In this document: in pieces, positions 6,440-13,803 of the stretch | How the letters are laid out: every line of letters begins with the position of its first letter | How positions within the stretch are numbered: position 1 is the first letter of the stretch | Source: Treponema sp. | GTDB lineage: Bacteria > Spirochaetota > Spirochaetia > Treponematales > Breznakiellaceae | Direction: 5' to 3' | NCBI GenBank assembly: GCA_031271075.1 | Contig: JAISWN010000021.1 | Location: 1 to 19,232, forward strand | Length of the DNA: 19,232 nucleotides | Program-made: the position numbers and the translations under genes | Notes under the pieces: generated by a model | Database searches by the model: none | What the model was told of the DNA's origin: nothing | What the model saw: only the letters and a program-made list of their open reading frames with translations

Positions 6440-8188
6440 ATGAAAAGACTTACCGGAATCCCCGCGTCTCCTGGTATATATGCGGGTAAGGCGTTTCTCT
6501 TTTTGGAGAGCGAGTACCCCGATATTCCCCGTTTCAGTATCCCCAAACGGCAGATAGGCGAAGAACTGAAACGGCTGGACAGGGCGATTGAGGAGGCCAT
6601 GGCCGAGCTTACCCTTATCCATGAGCGGGCGATCCGGGAGATGAGCAGGGAGCAGGCGGATATTTTCGCCGCCCACATTATGATGCTGGAGGATCCGGAT
6701 TTTCAGGATCAGCTTAAAGCCCGGTTCAACGAGACTCATCTCAACATGGAATGGATAGTCTGGGACCTTGCCCGGGAGCTGGTGCAGAAGATGAGGGCTT
6801 CCCCGGATCCGGTCTTCCGGGAGCGCTCGGCGGATATCAACGATATCTCCCGGCGGCTCCTCAGCCAGTTACTCTGTGTCAAACGGGTTTCCCTGGCGGA
6901 GTTGGACAGGGATGTCATCGTGGTGGCCCACGACATTCTCCCCTCCGAAGTCCTCACCATGAACCGTTCCCGGGTCAAGGCTGTCCTTACCGACGAGGGG
7001 GGGCGCACAAGCCACCTGGCCATTCTCGCCCGGGCCTTTGGCATCCCCGCGGTACTTGGCCTGGCCGCGGCAACCAGGGAGATCAGCGACGGGGATACCC
7101 TGATGGTGAACGGCGGCACCGGGGAAGTCCTTGTGAATCCCGCCAAACAGGAACTTGAAGGATTTAAAAAAGAAAGGATGAAGTACAACAAACGGCTTGA
7201 GGAATCCATGTCCGGCAAAAATCTCCCCGCGGAAACCAGGGACGGCATGAGGATTGTCCTTAACGCGAACATAGAGATCCCCGAGGAGGCGGAACAGGTA
7301 CGGAATTTCGGCGCCCAGGGCATAGGGCTTTACCGGTCCGAATTTCTCTTTCTTACCCAGGGGCAGGCGGCGGAAGAGGAGCGTCAGTACCAGGCTTACA
7401 CCACGGTGCTTAAGGCCCTTGAGGGAAGGCCGGTAACCATCCGCACGGTGGATATTGGGGGGGACAAGATTCTCCCCGATTTCCGGGCCGCCGACGAGAG
7501 GAACCCCCTCCTGGGCTGGCGGGCCATCCGTTTCTCCCTGGCCCTGCCGGAACTTTTCAAAACCCAGCTCCGGGCTATTCTCCGCTCCAGCGTGAACGGG
7601 AATGTGAAGATCCTGTTTCCCCTTATCTCGGGGGTTGAAGAGCTGGAACAGGCCCGGGGCTTTCTGGAGGAGGCCAAGGCGGAATGCCGCGCCAGGGGGC
7701 AGCCCTACGCCGAGCATATCGAGGTGGGCGTCATGATCGAGGTGCCCTCCGCAGCGGTTACCGCGGATATCCTGGCGGAACATGCCGATTTTTTCTCCAT
7801 CGGCACTAACGACCTGATCCAGTACACCCTGGCGGTGGATCGGGGTAACGAGCGGGTGAACTACCTGGCCCGATCCACCCACCCGGCGATCCTGCGGCTT
7901 CTTAAAAGGATCATCGATCTGGCCCACCAGGGGGGTATCAAGGCGGCCATGTGCGGGGAAATGGCGGGGGACCCGGGCTCTACCGCCCTGCTCCTGGGGC
8001 TCGGGCTGGACGAGTTCAGCATGGCTGCCCAGGCGATTCCCCAGGTAAAACGGATCGTGCGGGAAATCTCCATGGAGGACTGCCGCAAACTTGCGGAAGA
8101 AGCCCTGGGGGGAAAATCCTGGAAGCAGAACGCCGCCCTGGTAGAATCCTGGATGGCCGAACACTGCCCGCTGGAACTTGCCGTTTAA
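6440..8188 (+). CDS. ptsI: PTS enzyme I (phosphoenolpyruvate-protein phosphotransferase)
   Basis: Enzyme I takes phosphate from phosphoenolpyruvate onto a histidine and passes it to HPr in the cytoplasm. The 582-residue length is normal. The N-terminus MKRLTGIPASPGIYAGKAFL fixes the start. The phosphohistidine loop GGRTSHLAILARAFGIPAV places the active histidine at H192. The PEP-binding barrel carries TVDIGGDK, GVMIEVPSA and IGTNDLIQYTLAVDRGNE, and the catalytic cysteine is C505 in MCGEMAGDP. There is no GAF domain, so this is the ordinary rather than the nitrogen-type enzyme; some pipelines call it ptsP. No HPr or permease gene lies nearby, so its role may be regulatory or depend on distant genes. 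It is first in a plus-strand block running to radA, with der 15 bases downstream. Confidence 0.95.
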   Translation: MKRLTGIPASPGIYAGKAFLFLESEYPDIPRFSIPKRQIGEELKRLDRAIEEAMAELTLIHERAIREMSREQADIFAAHIMMLEDPDFQDQLKARFNETHLNMEWIVWDLARELVQKMRASPDPVFRERSADINDISRRLLSQLLCVKRVSLAELDRDVIVVAHDILPSEVLTMNRSRVKAVLTDEGGRTSHLAILARAFGIPAVLGLAAATREISDGDTLMVNGGTGEVLVNPAKQELEGFKKERMKYNKRLEESMSGKNLPAETRDGMRIVLNANIEIPEEAEQVRNFGAQGIGLYRSEFLFLTQGQAAEEERQYQAYTTVLKALEGRPVTIRTVDIGGDKILPDFRAADERNPLLGWRAIRFSLALPELFKTQLRAILRSSVNGNVKILFPLISGVEELEQARGFLEEAKAECRARGQPYAEHIEVGVMIEVPSAAVTADILAEHADFFSIGTNDLIQYTLAVDRGNERVNYLARSTHPAILRLLKRIIDLAHQGGIKAAMCGEMAGDPGSTALLLGLGLDEFSMAAQAIPQVKRIVREISMEDCRKLAEEALGGKSWKQNAALVESWMAEHCPLELAV

Positions 8189-8203
8189 CCGGGGGTCCGC
8201 GAA

Positions 8204-9625
8204 ATGGAACAGAATCCGGCGGTCAAGTACCGCGGCCTTCCGGTGGTGGCCCTGGTGGGCCGTCCCAACGTGGGAAAATCCACCCTCTTTAACCGCCTGC
8301 TCCACCGGCGCCGGGCCATTACCGATCCTACCCCCGGGGTAACCCGCGATCCGGTGGAGGCCGAGGCCCTTATCGCCGGCAAACCCCTGCGGCTTATCGA
8401 CACCGGGGGCTTCAAACTGGATCGGGAAGGGGGGAAAGACCCTAGCCTGGATGAACTGGACGAACTGGTAGTAGCCAAAACCCTGGAGACCCTGGAGCGG
8501 GCCGATCTTATCGTGCTGCTCCTGGAGGCGGGGGAGCTTTCCCCGGAGGATGAGGAATTTATCGCCTTTCTCCGCCCCTACCAGAACCGGCTTCTGGTGG
8601 CGGTGAACAAGACCGAGGGAGGCCGGCGGGAGGCCGATGCGTGGAACCTTCTCTCTTTCGGCTTCTCCGGTATCCTGATGATCTCCGCCGAACACGGGGA
8701 CAACATCGGGGAACTGGAAGAGGCCATTGTCTCCCGGCTGGATTTTTCAAAAGTCGAAACCGGGGAAGCCGCGAAACGGCCCATCCGCATTGCCCTTCTG
8801 GGGAAGCCCAACACGGGAAAATCCACCCTGAGCAACCGGCTTACCGCCTCCGGGGCGAGTATCGTAAGCGAGATCCCCGGCACAACCCGGGACGTGGTGG
8901 AGGGCAGTTTCTCCTGGAAGAACCGGGATTTCCAGGTTCTCGACACGGCGGGTATCCGGCGCAAGTCCAAAGTAACGGAAAATATCGAGTACTACTCGGT
9001 GAACCGGGCCATAAAAAGCATCGAGTCCGCCGACATCGTGTTCCTCATGATCGACGCGGAGGAAGGGCTTTCGGATCAGGACAAGAAAATCGCCGCCCTG
9101 GCCCACGACAAGGGCCGGGGGATCATCTTCACCCTGAACAAGTGGGACACTATGCCCAAGCTGAAGAACACCTTTGAGGCGGTTTGCGACCGGATGCGCT
9201 TCCTCTTCGGCCAGATGGAGTTTGCCCCCATCCTGGCGGTAAGCGCTACGGACGGGACCGGGGTGGACAAGCTTCTGGACATGGCGGTTAAAATCTACGG
9301 CCAGCTTAACATCCGCGTTGAAACCGCCCGGCTCAACCAGGCCCTGGAACACTGGCTGGAGGAGTACCCGCCCCCCATCGGCCCCCGCACGCGCTTCAAG
9401 GTAAAGTACGGGGTGCAGAAATCCGCGAACCCGGTAAGCTTTATCTTCTTTGTTTCCCGGCCCCAGGCGGTAACCGAAGCCTACACCGCCTACCTCAGAA
9501 ACCGGATCAGGAAGGATCTGGGCTTTTCCCTGATCCCGGTTAACCTTGAAATCCGCGCAGCGGGGGCTAAGGCCGGGCCTTCCGCCGCATCCGGGCCCCG
9601 CGGGGAGCGCAGGCGGAAGGGGTAG
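8204..9625 (+). CDS. der: Ribosome-assembly GTPase Der (EngA)
   Basis: Der has two GTPase domains in tandem and acts in 50S subunit maturation. The first has GRPNVGKST (residues 19-27), PTPGVTRD and DTGG; the second has GKPNTGKST (from residue 200), PGTTRD, DTAGI and NKWD (from 312). A KH-like domain follows (LNQALEHWLEEYPPP, then RTRFKVKYGVQ). The first domain's base-specificity motif is NKTE (135-138) instead of the usual NKxD, a conservative change. The 473-residue length is typical. The ATG at 8204 follows enzyme I by 15 bases with a G-rich ribosome site, and the MerR gene begins two bases after its stop. Confidence 0.96.
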   Translation: MEQNPAVKYRGLPVVALVGRPNVGKSTLFNRLLHRRRAITDPTPGVTRDPVEAEALIAGKPLRLIDTGGFKLDREGGKDPSLDELDELVVAKTLETLERADLIVLLLEAGELSPEDEEFIAFLRPYQNRLLVAVNKTEGGRREADAWNLLSFGFSGILMISAEHGDNIGELEEAIVSRLDFSKVETGEAAKRPIRIALLGKPNTGKSTLSNRLTASGASIVSEIPGTTRDVVEGSFSWKNRDFQVLDTAGIRRKSKVTENIEYYSVNRAIKSIESADIVFLMIDAEEGLSDQDKKIAALAHDKGRGIIFTLNKWDTMPKLKNTFEAVCDRMRFLFGQMEFAPILAVSATDGTGVDKLLDMAVKIYGQLNIRVETARLNQALEHWLEEYPPPIGPRTRFKVKYGVQKSANPVSFIFFVSRPQAVTEAYTAYLRNRIRKDLGFSLIPVNLEIRAAGAKAGPSAASGPRGERRRKG

Positions 9626-9627
9626 GG

Positions 9628-9954
9628 GTGGCTGGTTACGGAATACGGGATCTGGAGCGGCTCCTCAAGGTGAAGATCCATGTCCTGCGGTACTGGGAGA
9701 AGGAGATCCCCCTGATCCAGCCCAAAAAGGACACTTCCGGAAAACTGCACTATTCGGACAGGGATCTGCAGATATTCCTCAGACTCAAGCACCTGCTCTA
9801 CAAGCGGCGTTTTACCATCACCGGGGCCAGGGAGGAACTTTTCCGGGAAGCCTCGGGGAACTACCAGGATCTTCACGCCCAGCTTGCCGCCCTGCGTTCC
9901 GACCTTGCGGGGCTTTACCACCTTATGGTTAAGACAAAAGACGATGGGGACTGA
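9628..9954 (+). CDS. MerR-family DNA-binding regulator
   Basis: The 108-residue protein starts at a GTG two bases after the der stop. It has a MerR winged helix-turn-helix: GIRDLERLLKVKIHVLRYWEKEIPLIQPKKD, the second-wing residues KLHYSDRDL, and a helix around LKHLLYKRRFTITGAREEL. A short C-terminal helix (LHAQLAALRSDLAGLYHLM) could mediate dimerisation. No cysteine or ligand-binding domain is present, so the signal is unknown. The gene is embedded between ribosome-related genes, and its end overlaps the next start by eleven bases. Its target cannot be predicted; control of this operon is possible. Confidence 0.88.
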   Translation: MAGYGIRDLERLLKVKIHVLRYWEKEIPLIQPKKDTSGKLHYSDRDLQIFLRLKHLLYKRRFTITGAREELFREASGNYQDLHAQLAALRSDLAGLYHLMVKTKDDGD

Positions 9955-11179
9955 ACTCTTTCCGCCCCTTGCCCCGGCCCGGGGGAGATCTCTGGAGGGT
10001 ATCCTCCCTTTGATAGACAAGACCTTCCCCGTCCCCGGCCGTTTCCGCAGGGATCTCCCCGGAAACGTGGCGGATCTTTCCCGGCTTCTCACCAGTTCCC
10101 GGAACGAGCGGAGCCTCTCCTACCTGAACCGGCCGCCGCTGCTCTCCGCCTACCTCCGTTACTTCCTCCCCTGGAACCTCTACCGCCTCTGCCGCCTCCT
10201 GCCCGGCCTGGATCTGCCCCTTGCCCCGGGAGACGCGGTGCTGGATCTGGGCTCCGGCCCCCTCACCCTGCCGGCGGCTCTCTGGATAAGCAGGCCGGAA
10301 CTCCGCTCCCTGCCCCTGGAATTCCGCTGCCTTGACCGCAGCGGCGCGGCCCTGGAGGCAGGGAGGAAGTTCTTTGCCGCCCTGGCCGGGGAAAACTGTC
10401 CCTGGACGGTAAAAACCATCTCCGGGGAAGTCCGGCCCGGCCCGGCCCGGCCCCTCTCGGTGGGGCTGGGGGGTAAAGCGCCGGCCCTGATAGGGGCCCT
10501 CTACCTCTACAACGAGATCTGCCAGCCCATCCCCCCGGAAGATCCCGGCGCTCTCAGCCGTCTGGCGGAAAGCCAGGCCGCCTTCCTCGCGGGCCTCGGC
10601 GGGGAGGGGGGCCGTATCCTGCTGCTTGAGCCGGGTGTTCCCCGTTCCGGGGAATTTATCAGCCTCCTCCGGGGACACTTTATCCGCCTGGGCTGCCTCC
10701 CCCTGGCGCCCTGCCTTCACTCCCGCCCCTGCCCCCTGGGGAAAGGGGAAAACCGCACGAAAAGGGCCGCCAAGTGGTGCCACTTTGCCTTTGACACGAA
10801 AGACGCCCCCCGGGCCTTGCGGAACCTCTCGGCGGCGGCGGGCATTCCCAAGGATCGGGCGACCCTGAGCTTCCTGCTGGTAGAAAAGCCTCCCCTTGCC
10901 CGGACCGCCATGACCGGCGCGGCCCCGGTCCCCCTCCCCCCGGCGGAGGCCCTTCTCCGGATCATCTCGGACCCCTTCCCGCTGCCCGCCGGGGGAGGAG
11001 AGGCCGGTCATTGTAACCTTTACGGCCGTTACGGCTGCGGGGAGCGGGGGCTGGTTCTGGTACGGGGCGGGCGGCGGCGGATCGAGAGCCTGGCATCCGG
11101 GGCCCTGACCCGGGTAAAACCCGGCGCCGGAGAGGACCCTAAAAGCGGCGCCCTGGTAGGGGATTTGGAATCAACGTGA
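9944..11179 (+). CDS. Rsm22-like small-ribosomal-subunit methyltransferase
   Basis: The 411-residue protein begins at ATG 9944, inside the end of the MerR gene; the frame is open further upstream but in MerR coding sequence. The SAM-binding motif VLDLGSGPLTLPAAL starts at residue 99, then FRCLDRSGAALEAG and YLYNEI. The C-terminal half has RILLLEPGVPRSGEFI, CLHSRPCPL (C257, C263), KWCHF (C279) and HCNLYGRYGCGERG (C357, C365). This arrangement is typical of Rsm22/METTL17-like proteins, which associate with the small ribosomal subunit; the mitochondrial relative is reported to carry a 4Fe-4S cluster on such cysteines. A cluster here is an inference. The gene sits after der and overlaps radA as GTGA. 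Confidence 0.82.
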   Translation: MGTELFPPLAPARGRSLEGILPLIDKTFPVPGRFRRDLPGNVADLSRLLTSSRNERSLSYLNRPPLLSAYLRYFLPWNLYRLCRLLPGLDLPLAPGDAVLDLGSGPLTLPAALWISRPELRSLPLEFRCLDRSGAALEAGRKFFAALAGENCPWTVKTISGEVRPGPARPLSVGLGGKAPALIGALYLYNEICQPIPPEDPGALSRLAESQAAFLAGLGGEGGRILLLEPGVPRSGEFISLLRGHFIRLGCLPLAPCLHSRPCPLGKGENRTKRAAKWCHFAFDTKDAPRALRNLSAAAGIPKDRATLSFLLVEKPPLARTAMTGAAPVPLPPAEALLRIISDPFPLPAGGGEAGHCNLYGRYGCGERGLVLVRGGRRRIESLASGALTRVKPGAGEDPKSGALVGDLEST

Positions 11180-12609
11180 AAAAGCAGAAGACCTTTGTCT
11201 ACAAATGTTCCGCCTGCGGCCACGAGGAGCCGAAATGGCTGGGCCGCTGTCCCGAGTGCGGGGAGTGGAACACCCTTATTGAGACTGCCGCCAGCAGGGT
11301 AAACGGTTCCGGTTTCAGCGGCGTTGCCCGGCAGGGGAAGGGCGTTCCCGAATCCATTCCCCTCTCCTCCATCGACCCCCAGGAGGGGGTCCGTATGGGG
11401 AGCGGTATCCCGGAACTGGATCGGGTGCTGGGAGGCGGCATCATGAAGCGTTCCGCCATCCTGGTGGGGGGCGAGCCGGGGATCGGCAAATCCACCCTGC
11501 TGCTCCAGATAGCCGCGGCGGCGGACACCCGGGGGCGCGTCCTCTACATCTCCGGGGAGGAATCGGCCGGGCAGATCCGCATGAGGGCGGATCGGCTGGA
11601 CATCCGGGGGGAACGGATCGAGATAGGCTGCTCCGGCCGCCTTGAGGATATCGAAACCCTGCTGGAATCGGTGAAGCCGGTGCTGATCCTGGTGGATTCC
11701 GCCCAAACCCTGTTCTCCGACCAGGCGGGGGCCGGCCCCGGCACGCTGAACCAGATGAAGTACTGCGCCTGGGAGCTTATCTCCTGGGTAAAGGAACGGG
11801 ACGCGGCCCTGTTCCTGGTGGCCCATGTGACCAAGGAGGGGCTTATATCGGGGCCCAAGACCCTGGAACACATGGTGGACACGGTACTCTACTTTGAGGG
11901 CGGCGCTTCGGAGGCAAACGACGGGGACAGCCGCTTCCTCAGGGCCTCCAAGAACCGTTTCGGATCGGTGGACGAGATCGGTATCTTTACCATGGGGGAG
12001 AAAGGGCTTGCCCCGGTGGAGGACACTTCCCGGCTTTTTTTGGTCCGCCGGGAGGGGGATCTGCCCCCCGGCGTAGCCATCGCGGCGGTGCTGGAAGGGA
12101 GCCGGACCCTTCTGGTGGAGATCCAGGCCCTGGCGGTGCCGGCCAAAGGGGGGATGAGCCGGGTGTTTTCCGACCGGATCGACTCGGCCAGGGTATCCCG
12201 GGTGGCGGCTTCCCTGGAGAAACACCTGGGACTGCGGCTTTCGGATCAGGACATTTACATAAACGTCGCCGGCGGCATCAGGATAAACGAGGTGGGGGCG
12301 GAACTGGCCCTGGGCTGCGCCATTTACTCCGCCCGTACCGGCCTGGCCCTGCCCGGGGGCCTGGCAATCGCCGGGGAACTGTCCCTGACCGGGGAGATCC
12401 GGCCTCTGCGCCGCATGGCCGGCCGCCTGCGCTCCGCCCGGGGGCTGGGCTTTCCCCGCTTCCTGGGCCCTGCGGCCTCCGAGGGACAGCCGGAATCCAC
12501 GGAAAAGGGGGCCTTTATCCCCGCCGCCGATATAAGATCTGCCGTCCGCAGCCTTTTCAAGGCCCCTCCGGGGGCTGGAGGAGAGAAAACCGGCGGCCCG
12601 CCCCGGTGA
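11176..12609 (+). CDS. radA: DNA repair protein RadA (Sms)
   Basis: RadA is a RecA-like ATPase that promotes branch migration in recombinational repair. An N-terminal four-cysteine zinc finger (CSAC at 11-14, CPEC at 25-28) is followed by Walker A GGEPGIGKST with K105. VLILVDSAQTLFSD is the Walker B region, and the RadA-specific KNRFGSVDEIGIF begins at residue 259. The last third is the Lon-protease-like domain (LGLRLSDQDIYINVAGG, ELALGCAIYSAR, LSLTGEIRPL). At 477 residues it is slightly longer than usual, with a basic, glycine-rich tail. GTG at 11176 overlaps the preceding stop, indicating coupled translation. It appears to be last in the block that starts at enzyme I; no clear terminator was found after it. 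Confidence 0.96.
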   Translation: MKKQKTFVYKCSACGHEEPKWLGRCPECGEWNTLIETAASRVNGSGFSGVARQGKGVPESIPLSSIDPQEGVRMGSGIPELDRVLGGGIMKRSAILVGGEPGIGKSTLLLQIAAAADTRGRVLYISGEESAGQIRMRADRLDIRGERIEIGCSGRLEDIETLLESVKPVLILVDSAQTLFSDQAGAGPGTLNQMKYCAWELISWVKERDAALFLVAHVTKEGLISGPKTLEHMVDTVLYFEGGASEANDGDSRFLRASKNRFGSVDEIGIFTMGEKGLAPVEDTSRLFLVRREGDLPPGVAIAAVLEGSRTLLVEIQALAVPAKGGMSRVFSDRIDSARVSRVAASLEKHLGLRLSDQDIYINVAGGIRINEVGAELALGCAIYSARTGLALPGGLAIAGELSLTGEIRPLRRMAGRLRSARGLGFPRFLGPAASEGQPESTEKGAFIPAADIRSAVRSLFKAPPGAGGEKTGGPPR

Positions 12610-12680
12610 GGGATCTTTGTAAAACCCGCCCGGCCCATCATGAAATTCCACCATTTTTTCATAATATTCGCCATTCACCC

Positions 12681-12709
12681 TTGACGCATGATTGAAAAAG
12701 GTTTATAGT
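12681..12709 (+). promoter_or_regulatory. Promoter of the RNA-binding protein gene
   Basis: TTGACG (12681-12686), a 17-base spacer and TATAGT (12704-12709) make a near-consensus vegetative promoter. The start of transcription would be near 12716, about 290 bases before the RRM protein start. Confidence 0.65.
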
Positions 12710-12715
12710 TTTAAT

Positions 12716-13007
12716 AGGTCTAATGTATAGGATAAGTTCTAGCGATTGTTTCGGAGCTGATATTTCTGTTATGGGGTATTCGTTTTTTAAGAACCCGTTC
12801 TCCCTTCCGCTGAGTTTTCTTTATCCTAGCCAATTCCAGCATCCTGCTTTCCCCAGAAGGGGAGGGAGTCGTCCAACATAGTCGGACGTGAATAAATGCG
12901 GAATCCGGCCGCACCATCAAAGAAACGGATCTGCCTTTCCTACGGCTACGGAGATGGGGATGGGGACTTCTGATAATTTGATACTTCCGGATGAAGGATA
13001 TTTCTCA
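12716..13007 (+). promoter_or_regulatory. Long structured 5' leader of the RRM protein gene
   Basis: The stretch between the predicted transcription start and ATG 13008 contains no convincing gene and is more AT-rich than its neighbours. It holds a CCCC-AGAA-GGGG stem (12851-12862) and CGTCC/GGACG arms (12870-12888). In-frame codons upstream of 13008 back to 12888 would add a tail of about 40 residues unlike an RRM, so they are treated as leader. By analogy with cold-shock RNA-binding genes, the leader may control stability or translation. No known riboswitch class was recognised. Confidence 0.4.
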
Positions 13008-13301
13008 ATGGCCAAGAAACTGTATGTCGGGAATCTCTCGTACAACACTTCCGAAGACGGCTTGCGCAATCTGTTTTCCGAATTCGGAAACGTGGCTTCC
13101 GCCAAGATCATCTTTGATCGTGAAACTGGTAACTCCAAGGGCTTTGGATTTATAGAAATGGGCAGCGATGAGGAGGCCAGCGCGGCGATTACCGGAACCA
13201 ACGGCAGGGAATTTGAGGGCCGTCAGCTCCGGGTGAACGAGGCAATGGACAAACCCCGGAGGGACCGGGGAGCCGGCGGTTACGGCGGGGGCAACTGGTA
13301 A
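13008..13301 (+). CDS. Single-RRM glycine-tailed RNA-binding protein
   Basis: The 97-residue protein is one RNA recognition motif plus a short tail. RNP2 is LYVGNL (residues 5-10) and RNP1 is KGFGFIEM (44-51), with helix LRNLFSEFGNVASAKII between them. The tail RRDRGAGGYGGGNW is the glycine/arginine type seen in bacterial and cyanobacterial Rbp proteins, which bind RNA and often respond to cold. ATG 13008 has GAAGGA about ten bases upstream and directly begins the domain (MAKKLYVGN). The gene has its own promoter, a leader near 290 bases and its own terminator, so it is probably monocistronic. Confidence 0.93.
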   Translation: MAKKLYVGNLSYNTSEDGLRNLFSEFGNVASAKIIFDRETGNSKGFGFIEMGSDEEASAAITGTNGREFEGRQLRVNEAMDKPRRDRGAGGYGGGNW

Positions 13302-13319
13302 TATTCCCCTGTCCGCAAC

Positions 13320-13368
13320 AAAGGGGCGTTCCTGATGGAAGCTTCGTTTCCGTTAGGCGCGCCCTTTT
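13320..13368 (+). terminator. Rho-independent terminator after the RRM gene
   Basis: AAAGGGGCGTT (13320-13330) pairs with GGCGCGCCCTTT (13356-13367), with one bulged G at 13361. The inner GGAA/TTCC arms (13337-13351 region) extend the stem, and TTTT at 13365-13368 forms the tail. It lies 19 bases after the RRM stop. Confidence 0.6.
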
Positions 13369-13431
13369 CTGTCCCTGGACAATACCAGCGGGGGCCCCGG
13401 GGTTCCCGCCTTCAATGAAAACAGGATCCCC

Positions 13432-13803
13432 ATGAGGCCGGTAGAGCATTTTCTGTCCCAACTGGACAAGATGGAACGGGTTTCCCCGCCGGCGGCGGAG
13501 GAGACGGCCCTTCGGGGTTTTATGGAGCTTAGCGCCCCGGTCATCGGCAAAGGCGGGGCCCGGGACCTTGGGGCCGCCCTCCTGGGGATCCGGCGGGAAA
13601 AACCCGGGTCCGGCCAGCTTTCCTACCTCGGACTGGGCTATGCGGCGGCCTTCCTCCTGGGGGAATTCGATGACTCCATGATGCTGGATACCGAAGAATG
13701 GGAGGAGATCCGGGGGGCCCTGGAGGAAGCGGCGGGGGAGATGGATCTGAATACCCTTACCACCCTGATGGGGGAACTTCTTTCCCGGGGAAAGCTTTTT
13801 TAA
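13432..13803 (+). CDS. Small acidic helical protein of unknown function
   Basis: The 123-residue protein is predicted to be mostly helical, with alanine, glutamate and leucine dominating (VEHFLSQLDKMERV, EEWEEIRGALEEAAGEMDL, LTTLMGELLSRGKLF). There is no signal peptide or membrane span and I recognise no domain. ATG 13432 has AGGA about eight bases upstream. The codon use matches the surrounding core genes, which supports it being real. Its stop overlaps the stop of the convergent TPR gene within TTAA at 13800-13803. Confidence 0.7.
   Translation: MRPVEHFLSQLDKMERVSPPAAEETALRGFMELSAPVIGKGGARDLGAALLGIRREKPGSGQLSYLGLGYAAAFLLGEFDDSMMLDTEEWEEIRGALEEAAGEMDLNTLTTLMGELLSRGKLF

Noticed and set aside
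6869..8695. Long minus-strand open frame of about 608 codons
   Set aside because: It lies antisense to enzyme I and der, which have full family motifs. The long frame is a by-product of GC-rich codon use; its protein shows no recognisable domain.
9929..11011. Minus-strand open frame of about 360 codons
   Set aside because: It is antisense to the Rsm22-like gene and has no recognisable features.
11029..12678. Minus-strand open frame of about 549 codons
   Set aside because: It is antisense to radA and the end of the Rsm22-like gene; composition is glycine/proline/arginine rich with no motif.
12888..13007. N-terminal extension of the RRM protein from GTG 12888
   Set aside because: The extra 40 residues do not resemble an RRM protein, there is no ribosome site, and ATG 13008 begins the domain with a suitable site.
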